From Nymphaea colorata (lineage: Eukaryota > Streptophyta > Magnoliopsida > Nymphaeales > Nymphaeaceae), in contig NC_045146.1 of the NCBI RefSeq assembly GCF_008831285.2, positions 16,857,149-16,921,148 of the forward strand: a stretch of DNA of 64,000 nt. Reading direction: 5' to 3'. Made by a program: the position numbers and the translations under genes. This document shows, piece after piece, positions 1 through 13,824 of the stretch (the stretch's first letter is position 1; each line of letters begins with the position of its first letter). Below the pieces are notes generated by a model that was not told the DNA's origin, did no database searches, and saw only the letters and a program-made list of their open reading frames with translations.

Positions 1-106
1 GAATTACATGTTGGGTAAAGATTATAGGTTAGATAAAGAAATTTGCAAGACTAGGGCAAAAGAAAAAAAGGACGTGCTTAACATAAATGGACTTCCAAAT
101 ACATAC

Positions 107-3100
107 CTTCACATGATGTGGCATGATTTTGATATCAAAGGGTGCATGTAACCAAGCTTCAGGAGGATAAAACAAAAAGTTCTCTGGTTTGCTAGTGTAA
201 ACGTCCGCATACTGCTGAATGTTGTATGCAAAAGCAGATTCTTGCCCAGTGTCTGTTACGAAGGTTGCACCAAAGAAACGATTGAACATTGCCCTCATGG
301 CTGAACGAGCCCTCTGTCTCTCATCATTCAATTCATTAACTAGGGCATTGTAAGCCTCTTCCTTCTGGCAATTTCCCACACAAGCTTGAAGTTTTCCAAG
401 AAGCTCTTGCAAAATGTGATATTTAGCCTGTCAATTATAAACAAGACAATCACAAATAAGAAAACAAGCTTTACAGAAAACAATGTGATAGGTGAATCTC
501 TTGAAGCTTATTTTATAGCAAATCCAACTGAACAGTTGCAAGTTACTAAGTGAAGCCAACAAAATTACTGGAAGTGGAATGATCTTAGCACCAGATGGTC
601 CTCAACATGCATGGCAGATGTTAGTTGCTAGTTTGTGAGCTTGTCTCATCATAAATCTAGTTACCTAATTGAAGTAATAGTGCATATGAAATATTCAAAG
701 CAATCTTTCAGATATTGGATAATAAACTAATAAAATTGCTCATCAAGCAGCATCTTGGAAAACTTTCTTTTATCCAACCTTGTGCAATTTCAATTTGAAA
801 ACCAATTACCTGTTGACATCTGTAACTGTCCTCATTCTGGATCCTTATCTCATTCTGCAATCAACAACAACCATCAAAGCAACAATCCTATCAGTAACTA
901 GTACCCTTAGAAAAAATCTCAGATAGCCAATGGGTATCATATACACCTAAGAGAGGAAATCACAGATGACTGGTCCCTTTATCAATAACCACTTTCTTTT
1001 TTGTTTTCCCTCCTCTTGATCACCATTGCTTATAGAACTTAATCGATATAACTGGAAGTAAATGAAATCAAAACCACCACCCATTCCAATACCAAAGTGA
1101 TGTTCTGCGAGGTGATTCATGGTAAATCTTCACATGATTTACGGGTAGATTCTTTCATAAATATAAAAGCCAATTAGTTAATCTCTGCTCGTTGGTCTAC
1201 AAAGGTAACTTTACCAGGAGAGCAGCAAATCTACATATATTGAAAATCAAATTTTACATGGATATGGCCGTGACACCTGTGGACACAGAGAAACCAATCT
1301 TATGAAGTTTATGGGAATGGCAACGACCATCAAAATCAAGAATCAAGAGAGATGCAATGAGAAGAAACATCATGCAATGGAAGCTACATGAAATAGCGAA
1401 GCAATGCAAATTGCAAACATCATTTCCAAACACTGATTTGTTTCATTTCTCTTTGGAGGATCTGGGATATTCTTGGTGATGTCATACGAGACAGGTCAAT
1501 GTCAACTCAAGTGAATCGACTTGGAGACTTGGTGAGTCAAGCTTTTTTTATATTTTAAAAATAAACGAAAAATATACGATTTTTAATGTGAAAAATAAAA
1601 TATCACAAAAAATATCACAGTACAAGGAATACTCATTCATATAGTAAAAATACTTTTTATTAAATTCATAATATGAAAAACAACGTAGACAAAAAAGTTG
1701 GCTTAGTTCCTGAGTTCAGTAACTCCATTAGTTGTTAAAATTCCGACCAGCTAAACCCTGAGTTGGTTATTGACCAATCCTTTTGTGTCAAACCAACTAG
1801 TTTGTCAGACTAGCTAATTAGTCAGCCTACTGTTGATCAGCTGACTAATCCCTGGCCTATAAATATAAACATGGGCAATTTTTTATAGATATATATGTTT
1901 CTGTATTTATTTCCATACAAATATATGTATTTATTTAGTCAACTGACTTGGACTGACTATTCCTGATTATTTAGTCAGATGCCGAGACTTACTTACCTCA
2001 ATGGTAGCTAGCCTCTAACAATTGCAGCGACTAATAATCTTCAGGGAAAAACTTACCTTTGCACTCACATGGACCAGCGGCCATCCAAATGAAGGAAAAG
2101 TTAGACTCTTCCAAGTTCTTTTATTTTGTAGTAGCAAGATTTGCAGGAATAAGTAGGTAACAACTACTTACCCCATAGGCCATAACCAAATGAAACTTGG
2201 TTTACCCAAAAAAAAAAGAGGCATCTATACTCTACTGATGAACAACAACTTGAATAGACCCACATGCAAATAAACATGGACGAAGAAGGGCTAATTGTGC
2301 ACCCAGCAAACTAGACCCATAAGAGGAAAACAAAAGCCATACTTCTAGCTCGTGGATAATAGCTGCAGTACGCCAACCAGCCTTTGATGGTCCTCTCAAA
2401 TCGCTGAATAAATGATCACCAAAATATATGACCTACACAAGCAACAAGCGAGAATTCTTAGCTGCACCTAACCTACTAAATTGAAAAAACAAGAGGAAAC
2501 TAAAGGTGCCATAATATGCAGCTAAAGGAAACTGTACTGTAGACAAGAATATCCATGAAATAAAGAACAAGTGCAAATTAAGTTAGTCTTAAATATTTTC
2601 ATAAATGTGATTGGTTAAAGAATGATTCAACTTCATCTTTTCTTATGCACAAACTGCAGAAGAACTTAAGCAATAAGAATATGGTCTTGTATAGTTCCAT
2701 AAATACAAAAGCTGTGGTGCAATTATGGATACACTTGGCTCACTGCTAATTCCACATCTACAAGACAAATCCAGATTTGTCTTTTGAAGATAAAAGATAT
2801 GTGTGAAGAAAGAATTTTCCCATCCTTGGGTTCTGATTTTTCATACCATAAGGTGCTAGATAGATGTAGAAATCTGATGGAGCATTCAGTTCTTGAAAAA
2901 ATAAAGACTCAAGGATATTTCAGAGGATCAGTGGTAAGATAAGGTGGAGAGAAAAACAGATAGAAGTATAAGAAATAAATATGTAATATGCACAACCAAA
3001 AGAAGCTTTTCTGTAACACTAATAAATTTTGGTTGAAAGGGCATATAAAAGTGATCCAGAAAAAGGATTGACATTGAGTACCTCAGGGCCATGCCACTTG

Positions 3101-6100
3101 GTAATCTGAAGAAACGCTTTCAGGTTCCCATGGTAATATATTTGGTTTGGAAGGAAAACGTCAACTTTTGAAAATGCTAGAGTGTCCTTCTCAGTGTCAT
3201 AAGAACTGCATGAACAAAAAAAGGGTGAAAAAGAAGCACTTACTCTAAAACAATAATCTATAGAAATGCAAAAGCTAAAAACAAGTTTACACATTTTAAC
3301 TACTTACATTAATCCGTATAAAGATAGTAAGGTCAAGTTGAAGAACTCAGTCCTATGGACATGCTACTACATATTTAGACAAATACAACCTAATTTGAAG
3401 AATTCAATAAAATAGACAAACCGGAATGGATGCTCTGAAGTGTAAAAGCTTGGCTTATTAGCTTGAGCAATTATGACGTCAAACAGTTGCCTCCAAGACC
3501 CTTCACTTCCAGTTGTGTCCTATTAAAAAATTTTAAGAATAGCAAAATCTTACATTCGTATATAGTCTTCAGAGGGCTGACAAAACAAAAGCGTACAGCA
3601 TTCTGTACCAAAAAGGTTTAAGAATAACAAGGGGACAAACTTTGCAACGATTTAATCAGTAAAAAACTGGATCTAGCATGCCTAGCCATTCTTAAATATG
3701 CTAACAAATTAACAACACAAATGCAACAACATAGAGTAATAATTTGCATACATGTAACCAAACAGAAAATAGTCTCATGCCATAAATACAACAAAGAAAG
3801 AGAAACAACAGCCATTCAGTAGAATGAGTTCTGCAAAAACTGAACAAAATGGATAATGAGATTGACCACATGTCCTCAATGACCTAAGCATTAGGCTTTG
3901 GATAGTCTCAAAAGCGGCAAGTTTCCCTAAAGGAGAATTTGTGAATAACTCCTACCAGACATCAAATGAGTTTCCAGCTGTAAATAAATGCCCAGCCCAG
4001 TCACATAAAAGTGAGAGAGAGAGAGAGAGAGAGAAAAGCCATTATACACTCAAGTGCGACATGCTGTGACCTTTTTTGTTAAACCTAACCATACAGAGGT
4101 ATGATCTCCACTTCTGGAATAAGCATTAAAATTCGTGTTTCTCAATGCATGAATAGGATATTATAAGCCAAAAAAATGTAAATGACTGATCTGTTTTTTT
4201 TTTTTCTTGCAAAACAAGATCTACATCAAGAAATCATGAACCTTTTGGGGGTTCCTAGGTTTTCAGACATCGATACCCATCCATCAGCTACGTTTCCAAA
4301 AGACGGTTGGAACTTAGATGTTGAACTAGTATCTTTTGCCTCAAGTGTAAACTATGTTTTCTATACATACATGCAGGCATACGTAATACCGAAAGAGGGA
4401 TTATTATACACTTGAATGCAATAAACTTTAGTTAAATATTTCTGCTATGAGGACTTGTCTACAAAATTAGCTATGCATGTATGATCTTCCAGATTTCAAA
4501 GTCATGGAATCAAAAAATGATTTGGATTTTATTTAAAATCCAAGCAAGCTTAAACCATTACTGTTTGAATTCTTATAAAATAAGTATAAGACACCAAAAA
4601 AAATGTAACTTTTTTCCATTCCTAGGTTTCCAAACATAAAGATCGCAACCATACGAATGACTTGCACAATACATTCACAGGGCAGTTTTTATATATACGG
4701 ATCTTCACTGTACTCTGTTAGCACTGCATCGTGTGGTGGGTGCAGATGCTGTTATCACAGCCCCGATGCAATGCATTGCGGCACGTGTGTAAGAGGCCAA
4801 ATTCCTCTAGCTAGGTAGAGATCTAGCACACACACGCACGCACACAGGAGAGAGAGAGGGGGAGAGAGATAGTATGTTCTTCAAATCATGAAAGTGGTGG
4901 ATAATTACTTGAACCAGAAATAAATAGGACTAGCTGTAGAATCTTTAGAGGGAAAACAACAACAGTAGAAGAAGGTTCTGGGCTTGCATGCAAAGCAGCT
5001 TACAAAATTGAATTGTTGCCTTCATATTCAAAAGTGCTAGGCGGGCGTAGACCCTAGAAGGTTGACCTTGTAAAAGGCCTATGCTGTCCCAAAAATTAAG
5101 AAAAAAAAAACATAAAAATAGCAAACAGCATATATATTTTGGAATTAAATTAAGCACATTGAAACACAATAATTATGTTGAAGGGAAAAAACATACAGTT
5201 CATGGGCAAAAACATACAGTTCATTATATATATAATGAACTGTATGTTTTTGCCCTTCAACATCAATTATTGTGTTTCAATGCATGGTTATATGTACTGA
5301 AGATGCATACAGAATTACAGATATACACAAATATGGGAACAGACATGTAAATAGTTACACGATGTTACAAACAGACAAATTTATGTGCAAGCATGCAAAA
5401 GAGGCATGCCCATAGACAAAACTCTCTCCCAAATATCACATCCCATGGAGTCAAGCATCAATGCAGAAAGAGGAGAAAAGCCCTATACATACAAGAGGAT
5501 GAAAAGGAGCTAGTCAATGACTAGCTCAATGAACATGCAAATGGCCAAAAAACCAAACCATGGGAGGTAAAAAAAAATGTGGAGATAATCAAAGGCGCTT
5601 GTAATTTTTATTTTTTGTTTTTCTTGAGATTTTACATTTACACAAGAAAAGAAATTTAATGAAACAAAAAATGAAATGAATCCCATGGTTGGTGCCTAGT
5701 CGACTCAGCCTACTAGGAGGATCTAAGTACTTACTTACCACCTAGGTGGCCCAACCTAGGTGGGTCGTTTACGGGATGCTTGGCATCAGGAACACTAACA
5801 CATTGTTCCATAAATCTGTCCAAAAGATTGAGGCATATTCATAAAACATTGCACTCTAGCATTCCATGAATTTGTCTTTGTTCCATTCTAATCTTTGAGA
5901 CAAATCTATAGAACATAGTATTCCTGTTGCCAAACGCCTCCTTAGTTGATCAGGTGCCCAGCACCTAGGCAGGTGCCTAAGCGACTTGACTACCAGGATT
6001 GTTGCTGAAAATAGTTTTCACTTAAACACACACAAACAGTAATTTTAAGGCCTATCCAAATGACAAAAATACACGAGAAGATGTAACTGTACAAAAAATC

Positions 6101-8496
6101 ATAAGAAGATATATGAATTACTCCCGAACTACAATTTTGCTCCTAAAGTAAACTATGTGAAATGATAAAACAAGCAAGACAACAACTTACAATTCAAAAA
6201 GGGATAGAGGAATAGAAGAACAAACAATTCATTGGGTTGAACTGGAAGCATCAATCTAGTAGAGCTTTCCAAGAACCAAACATATGTTGCCAAAATAGGA
6301 AATTGTTCAAGACCATAAAAAGTCTAGTCAGTGCTAGTCAGTTCAAATCGGTAAAAGTTGATTGATTGAAAATAAATAAATAAACAAATATACAAAACTA
6401 AATATAGAAACATATACATACTTATGCAAATAATGCAGAACCTCAGAGATTATTCAGCTGCCCAACAACTAAGATGACTAGTTGACTGGTCTGACCAACT
6501 AGTCATTGGTTTGACAACAGAACTCAGCCTACTATTAAGAACCGAACACAGAAATTTTCATGACTACAGAACAAAATACAGACTCACTGAATTAACAAAG
6601 CATATCGCTCCAAATATGAAGGACACAATATCACTGTAACTGGACACAGAGTTTTCTGTAACATAGCAATCACCTCAAGCATAAAACTCATCCCACCATC
6701 TACAAAATGATATGGTGAATTTGTCAGTAAAAAAAGTTTCTTCCCCTTGTTCTTGAGCATTTTCAGAAAACGTAGCACCTGCCCCTGTTCTCAGCCATCA
6801 AAATTGACCTCATAAGCCACAGAAATACAGCTCTAAAAGAATAGCACACAATATAACATAGTTTTAGCCTTTTAAAGAAATTAACAAGAAAATCATTCAA
6901 GTCAATATAGGAAAAAAGTACATTTTCAAACTGGCTAGCCAAAACATGCTGCAATGAGCTTAAGGCAGTAAACATATAGATTGAAGCTTCATACAGTTCT
7001 GAGTTTCACTTAATTCAACTGAATCAAGATCAAGCAGTACAGAACATACATATTTTTCTTTCTTTATCTGGGGCTGGACGTGAATACCACCTCTCTGCAT
7101 GATAGGCAATGATACTGACCAATACAATGGTGCTCTCCTGATTTTCTTCTAAAATACTTAAGGAATAATAGAATGCTAACCACAAGCAGAAAAAAACCCT
7201 CAAAGTTCAAGCTCGAGACTGACAGCCCAAAAAATTGATCCTGTTGTGTGCATGGATTTTGGCCACTTTGTATACATGTGAGCTGGAACTCCACAAGAGT
7301 ATCTACTCATAATAACCCTAATAAGGAGAACATTTAAGTGGCAGAAAGGACATACAAAATGTAAACCTCATGCAATGAAAATTTCATGTAAATTTCTATT
7401 TTATACTCACGTTTTTTACTAAATATCTCTGAGGATCGGAAAGAATCTGCTGATGAACAAGTCCACTTTGATGAACATGTTGAATTGCACGATTTACATC
7501 TTGATAAATATAGCAAGCATCAAACTCCAATTTTGCATCAACAAAATGCTGCACCATGTCGGCAATAAGGCAAGCCTAGGAAACATTTATGACAAAATTT
7601 CCCACAGTCAGTAACAAATTATACCAAAGAACTTGGTCATGACATATAATAGAAAGGGTCTGAGTACATGCAAACAAATGAAAATGCTAAGTTGGAAAGT
7701 CCAATGAATCTAACTAGGATTTGAAGAAACAGATGAAATTGGCCCATAACTTGCACAAAGTGGAGTCTGAATAAAAACCATCAGCTTAGGTACAGGTTGG
7801 AGATAATAAAAAGTTTACCTCACTGAAACAGAAAAGATCCATTAAACCAACAAGCTCTCGTGCCTGGTCTCGACCAATATGGCGTGTTCCATATATCTCA
7901 TTGATTTCCTCCCTGCTTAGCTGTTAGGCACGTTAGAAGAAATAATAGAAGCTTCAACACCTCACCATCACTTGAACAAAAGACATAGCAATATCAATGA
8001 TTTTAGCTTTCAAGCCTGAGAGAAGCATAATCCAGTTCATGCTGGAAAGAAAGAGTGCAACAGAAAACAGTTTCCAAGTGAACACATTATTTATGAACAA
8101 TAAACTTAGATGAAGATAATCAATTGGGGTGCCTCCACGAGGTGCATCACAATTACATGACAAAGAATCGCCTGTTCTGGAGTAAAGGAAAAAGGGACAG
8201 AGAGACTTCACATGTTTATCAATTTGAAGCACTATAATTGAAAATAGTTCACACCATGCCTTTCTTAGAATCTAACTGAAAGCACAAGAATCCCATCAAA
8301 CTTTTCTTCTGATAAGAACCATGTCCCTGCCTCAATTGATGGACACCCACAAAGTTTTGTAAACTCCTACAGAAATTACTATGGAATATGAAGTCATAAT
8401 GAATTCCATTTCAAGTTCTAAGTGAAAAATCTGAAAACATATATCCCTTGGTTAATCATGAAGCACAAACTGAGAAGTAATCATAGCAAATATACG

Positions 8497-8529
<33 letters not shown>

Positions 8530-10948
8530 GAAAACAGATAGTTACCAGTCCTTCATAGCCTTTAATAGAAATTATCTGGCTGTCGATTATAATGAGATCA
8601 AACATGGTGGAGATTAAGTTGTAAATATATAGAAGCCAAACAATTTTTTTAAGAGTCTAAAATGCCCTTCAAAGGAGACAAGGGTTTTTGTTTAAAGAAA
8701 CTTATTTGTTTTCCCTTTTCTCTCCCGCTTCCTCCTCCTTTGAAGGGCATTTAGACTCTTGAAAAAATAGCTGAGTTTGTATATTTGTAACTTAATCTCC
8801 ACTATCTGATCTCCTTGGAATCGACAACCTAGATGATTCACATCAAGTCCGGTATACGAAGATCTGGTGTGTGTGTGTGTGTGTGTGTATGTGTGTATGG
8901 CATGTGCATGTGCTTGGAAGCAACCAACAAATAGATGAATCATTTACCTTATGGCGACCAAAGAAGCAACCATCAGGTTCAATTGACTGAAAGAAATCCA
9001 TTTTCAGAAGGCATCCTTTTAGTTTGTCATAGTATAGGCCTCTGATTGGGAAGGAGGGATCGTATTTAAATTGCATGCAGCTCTCGGGATACCTATGCTG
9101 TCACAAGCGTATCAAAACCAATGCAATGTAATGGAATACACAGGCTTATATCAAGTAGAGGGGAGGATAGCAAAGAAACTTGAAAATTTACATACAACTA
9201 ATTGGCCTGATCATATGTAAAGTGTTCTCTAACCAACCTCATTAACAAGGTGCTCTTTTGCAAGATCATATATCAAACTCTGTAGGTTTCCAGAATAATG
9301 AGCCAAGGTGTAGTCATAATCAAAACCATAGACTTGAATATTCTCCAAGCGCAAATTTTTATTAACATAAATTCCTGAACACAAGGGAAACAACACACAG
9401 GTGACTGCATAGCTCCTGCTTATCTTCCAGAAAAAAATATGGATCATCAGTAGATTCTCGACACCCTGTGCAAATAATCATTAACAAAATATAGATGCGG
9501 ACAGTCAAGGTTTCAAATAAAGAGGAAAGGAACTTCTGAATGTAACAGAGTTTTAGTGCCAACACCATAGCAAATATTTCAACATTTCTGAAAAGAATAA
9601 CTGCATAAAAGTCAACTTCTTAATATTTCAGGCAAAAAAGCCTCAATATCTAGTCAGCTATACCTAGATTAAGCAAACTTTCATCTAGGAAGTAAGACCA
9701 GACCTGTCATGATCCTCCTAAACAAGCTTTGTGTCATCCACTTCCCATCTCCATCTATTACACGTTGACACACTGCCAACTTAGCTAAGTGTATATTCAC
9801 TATATAAGGGGCACAGGATGACAAGTAGATTAGATGAAGATCTAAATATACTGATAGCGAAGAGTTTTAGGAAAGAAAATAAGGGCCATCTGCTGCTGAT
9901 CCAAACCCACATAGAATAAACATCTAGTGAGTTAATTTGCAATAATTTGGAAAAAAATCCAACAGATGGAAGGAACGAAATTCAACCATTAGGGTCCATG
10001 TCCATAAACAGTGAAACCGCGACGTGTTACGAAGAAAACGAAGCAAATATAGATATAAACATATATTATATAATATTAAGAAGAAAAAAAAAACAGACCT
10101 GGCAACCCTCCAGGACCATCCCAAACCACAAAAGCATCGTAAATAAACTCAGTAAAGTATCGAAACTATGAAATTGCCTCCGACAATATGAAGAAAAGTG
10201 CGCCACACATTACCAAAACGAGCAAGCATTACCCTTTGGGTCCATCTTCGGCATCATTTTGATCGCGTTCGGGACGTCGAGAAAACTCCGCTTTGCAGCA
10301 TCCAATTCCTTCCTTATCCTAGCTATCTTCTCGCTGATAGCACCATCCTCTACTCCATGACTGAGAACCTTCTCGATGTGTGGAGATCCACAGCTAAACT
10401 TCCGAAGACAACAACCAAATCCCAACCCTGGCACACCAAACACAATAGAAGCAACAAGAAATGAGAATGGTGCAAAAAATCTACGAAAAAAAAAAACCTC
10501 GAAAAGAGATTATCCAACAGGAAAGAGCGTGGAAAGAAAAAGGGAAACGAAAAAGCTTGTCAGCACAAAAAAAGCGAGCAAGAAAGGTGCTTATTGAGCA
10601 TGAATAAGATACCGCAGAAGTGCTTATCGTCACACAAAAAGATGAGGTTCACACTTAATTACCTTCTCCTATCTCAGAAACTGCACGCATCGCCAATACC
10701 GGCACGCTCTGCAACGAAAAAAAAAACTAGAATTGGCCACGAGCAGATGAAGATCGAAACAGAGAGAGAGAAAGATATATAATGAATTTCAAAACCTGTA
10801 CGTCGTCTATGAAAGAAGAACATCGGACAGAGAGATCGAAATCATCCCGAAGTACCATAAACGACAAGAAATCCCCAGAGAGAGATTGAGAGATTACCGG
10901 GAGCCGAGTAGTATGTTCGAGCCGCGAGGTGAGGCGTCGGAACGCCAT
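107..10948 (-). CDS. HAD-family 5'-nucleotidase domain protein (partial: 3' end outside window)
   Basis: Exons read 5' to 3' on the minus strand: 10948-10898, 10708-10663, 10427-10233, 9374-9238, 9097-8948, 7920-7819, 7575-7411, 6784-6674, 3519-3422, 3205-3082, 2432-2343, 854-810, 427-107. All junctions keep frame and use GT-AG, giving about 545 residues. A short last exon must lie beyond position 1, because a donor follows codon AAG at 107. The product resembles the plant HAD subfamily IG (cytosolic purine 5'-nucleotidase, NT5C2-like), which dephosphorylates nucleoside monophosphates. HAD motif I is GFDYDYTLAHY, with nucleophile D116 and acid/base D118. Motif II is LFLLTNSP (T303). Motif III is FGDHLFSD (D399, D404). 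The first ~30 residues are Arg-rich and lack acidic residues until E11, which could be an organelle-targeting peptide (inference). The ATG at 10948 sits in a GC-rich first exon. Intron 8 (3520-6673) is unusually long and repeat-filled. Confidence 0.93.
1487..2000. repeat. Degenerate CTAGTCAG-rich repeat inside intron 11 of the nucleotidase gene
   Basis: This part of intron 11 is full of scrambled short words such as GTCAACT, GACTTGG, CTAGTTTGTCAGACTAGCTAATTAG and GTCAGCTGACTAAT in both orientations. A similar texture recurs in intron 8 at 6318-6545. The pattern is typical of old, decayed non-autonomous transposons in plants. No coding domain, terminal repeat or target-site duplication was identified. 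Confidence 0.45.
5158..5283. repeat. Long near-perfect inverted repeat (hairpin) in intron 8 of the nucleotidase gene
   Basis: The two arms meet at TATATATA near 5229. The right arm (5229-5283) is nearly the reverse complement of the left arm. The left arm also contains a 21-bp-period direct duplication of AAACATACAGTTCAT (5186-5203 and 5207-5224), which would bulge out as a loop. A transcript would fold into a long stem. This is most likely a MITE or a recent inverted duplication. Confidence 0.75.
5693..6000. repeat. CACCTAGG/GCCTAAGCGACT-type degenerate repeat in intron 8
   Basis: The stretch contains GGTGCCTAGTCGACTCAGCC, ACCACCTAGGTGGCCCAACC, CACCTAGGCAGGTGCC and TAAGCGACTTGACTACC. These are permuted CCTAGG/GCGACT words on both strands. 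The texture is common in plant introns and is probably derived from an old element. No protein domain was seen. Confidence 0.5.
6318..6545. repeat. CTAGTCAG/GACTAGTTGACT degenerate repeat in intron 8
   Basis: Words such as TAGTCAGTGCTAGTCAG, GACTAGTTGACTGG and GACCAACTAGTCATTGG are clustered here and resemble the repeat at 1487-2000 in intron 11 of the same gene. Both copies probably belong to one decayed repeat family. The element boundaries are unclear. Confidence 0.45.
8497..8528. repeat. (TA)n microsatellite
   Basis: A run of alternating TA follows GTATG within intron 5 of the nucleotidase gene, close to the foldback element at 8594. Confidence 0.9.
8594..8813. mobile_element. MITE-like foldback element in intron 5 of the nucleotidase gene
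   Basis: The outer arms, GAGATCAAACATGGTGGAGATTAAG on the left and the complement of CTTAATCTCCACTATCTGATCTC on the right, pair with few mismatches. The inner arms AAGAGTCTAAAATGCCCTTC and GAAGGGCATTTAGACTCTT pair almost perfectly. Total size is about 220 bp, with arms of about 75 bp around a pyrimidine-rich loop. There is no coding capacity. A clear target-site duplication was not found, so the class is not assigned. Confidence 0.7.
8866..8896. repeat. (GT)n microsatellite
   Basis: A GT dinucleotide run with one TAT interruption lies in intron 5, about 50 bp from the donor-side exon boundary at 8948. Confidence 0.9.
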
Positions 10949-11270
10949 CGGAAAATGCAGGAATTCCTGCTACGCCTCGCCGGAAAGGGTCCCAGGGCCG
11001 CCAGGACGGCGGGGCGAGAGGTCGGCGAGCTTCCCACCAACTGAAGATTTTGGAGGGAACGTCGATAAAAAGGGGCAGGTTCCGCATGTCGGGGGAAAAC
11101 CCCGCCGAGCAGAGCCAGGCGCAGGGAGTGTCGTGCCGGTCGACGGCCTCTTTTTCTATTTTCCTCCGGGAACCTCAGGTTTGGTGTTTATTCACAAAAG
11201 CTCATCAAGTAAATCAGATTCTCCGAAATCCTCCAATCCATCTAGTTTCGCCTTTTAATTGGTATGAATA
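10949..11270 (-). promoter_or_regulatory. GC-rich leader and promoter-proximal region of the 5'-nucleotidase gene
   Basis: The sequence upstream of the ATG at 10948 is markedly GC-rich (CCGCC, GGCGAG and CGGGGC tracts) up to about 11170, then returns to AT-rich spacer. This matches the first-exon GC island of the kinase and tetraspanin genes in this window. No TATA box could be assigned confidently, and the position is inferred from the start codon. Confidence 0.4.
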
Positions 11271-13824
11271 AGTCCTATTTCCGATATAATTCCGATGTGA
11301 ACAATCTCTTCGGGGCGGTGGATATTTTAATTCTATTTGGGGCTGAACAGACAACCTCCTTGCATTATTAAAATAAAATTTTAGTATTTCATTTTAATTT
11401 TTATTGGAGACTTTTTTTGAACACCATTTTTTTGTAGTCTCTAAATCAATAACAAGAAAATGAAATAACATGCACAAGAATACAAAGGTTTATATGGTTG
11501 GCAAATACTAAGAAACTCCCTTCTTTCACTTGGATTACAAGAAATTATAATAAATTGTGGCCGTCTATCTAACAAAGCAGGAGATTAAGATAACGCTTTA
11601 AAAACGAAAAATAGTAACAGTTTTTCCCAATATATAAAATTTGTATCTCCCGCCTTGAACCTCAAGCATACATCACAGCCGTTGCCTAAAACAAGAGAAG
11701 CCTATTGAATTAAGATCAGGTTCCACACTCCAATGTATTTGTCCTTCAAGCACTCAAAACCTTTCAATGTGTTCGAGGCCCGAATATATAAGCTGCTTCC
11801 TGATCTCTTATATTCAACGGAGGACTCCCTTTCTCTTTCTTATCATCTTTTTTTGAATGTCACATTTGAGCTCTCTCCAATTTTGAGTTCTAAGTAGTCG
11901 ACGAGAGCAATCGGTGAGTGCTAATATATAGGTTGCACTTGCATGTTTTTTAATGCAATTGGGAAAGAAATAGATGGCTGTGGTGATGTTTTGAGATGTG
12001 GATAGATACCAAACCATTTGGGTAAGGTATAAAAACCAGACCTCTTAAATTTATGTTGAAAAAAGTTTAAAACAAAATGTAAACCACTAACGTGTCTATA
12101 AACATTAATTTAATGTATGCTTTAGTTTAAGTCATTTTTGTTAAAATAATTGATCTTTATACTATCAAAATTTTGATGGTATAAGAACTGTTAAACATTC
12201 TTTAAGTAAAAAAAAAAAGGACTAACTTAATATATGTTTTTCATGAAATCACTCTCAAGATCATATCTATAAGGTTGCAAAAAAATATATTTAAATAATT
12301 AATTTTAATAAGTCTGGTTTTTGTCTTTTTATCCAAGTGGTTTGGTTCTTATATATATATATATATATAAAGTAAGCAACTTATTTTTTATTAAGTATAA
12401 GCAATTGGTTGAATTAAAAGACTTAATTTATTTCTACTTGCGGCTCCGTTGTTAAAAAACGTTGTGCGCGACACCATATATCTGTCTAGTGTCTAGTTGC
12501 GTGCAGAAAAAACTACAATAAAAGCAGTTGTTTAAAGATCAATTCTCCTTCAACCGGCAGTCTCATACAGGCACATGCACATGAGTCCTGACACATTGGA
12601 AATGAAGTCTTGCCATTATCACAATGATATTGGACTATATTAATATCCATATAAAAAAATGGGAGTATGTCCGATACGGTACATACGATACTAGCAGCAT
12701 GCTTACACATTCTGTTTCAGAACCCGGAATCCGAGCTCAATTCGGATAGACAAAAATCCAAATACTCGAATTGGGAAAAGTTTAAAGATAGTGATTATTT
12801 TATTCCTGTTTTAAACTGAGAAAGTAGGTACTCGTTTCCTAGGTAGCCTGTTTCAGGACCTTTTACAGTAAAAAAAAAAAGTAATGCAGTAGGTCATGAT
12901 AGAAACTACGAGTAAAATGGACCGTCTTACAACCCAATGTGTTACACCGCTAAGGGCTAAGCAATTTGTTATCTCATAACTAAGGCGAGAAAGTTTCCTT
13001 TTTGCCTTTCATCATCAGTGGCATTAACTTCTTGTACAAGAGATCAAAGTTCACACCGGGCTGCCTCTTCTTTGAGACAATAAAATTTCTGAAACGAAAT
13101 TCTAGAATTCAAAATAATAAAAAAATATTAACATTTTCTAGGTATGTTATCGACTATTCTTGATTTTCAGTCGATCCAGGTATTGAAGTTACTGTATTTA
13201 AAATCCTTTTATCAGCCATTGTTTTCAATATCTAGCATCAATGGCATGGGTTCAGGATGTGAATCCCCTAGCCCTACCACTGTTTGAAACTTTGGACATA
13301 TATATTCCAGGAAAATCCTTCAACAGCCATGATCCAGCTTGGGGCTTACCGTATGCTAGGCTGCTATTCACCGTCCATTTTGTATTTGGTGGTAACTTAT
13401 ACGGGAAATATACTGGATAAATAACAGTAATATTTTAAAGGTACCTTTTATTATGAACAAGATTAATTTGCAAATGCACGACGGCTATATAAAAACACAA
13501 TAAAATGTCTAAGCACGATAAGTTCATGTATACGAGACTTCAATACCATGTTTGAGAGGTCCTACACATTCAACAGGCAGCAGCTGTATTATGGTTCCAA
13601 AACTCGTGACACCAAAGTTCAGTGTTGCTCTGCAGACTGCATTTAGAACTTTTACCGAATTTGAAATACTAAAGTTTCGTGTCTACAGTAAAGTTCCATG
13701 CATTCAAATGAGCTTTAATAGTGCTAGACTGGATGGCTTCTCCTGTCGCTTTGACCAAGCAAAACTGGTAGGCAATAAACCGTTTGGACCCTCCACATAG
13801 CATAGGTGTGAAGGTTAGCTTTTT
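11271..13824. other. AT-rich intergenic DNA without a recognised gene
   Basis: Short open frames here have no recognisable family signature. A stretch around 11450-11560 (a palindrome-poor, spliced-transcript-like AT text) could be a decayed LTR fragment, but no LTR pair or TG..CA ends were found. A (TA)n tract lies near 12350-12369. Confidence 0.5.
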
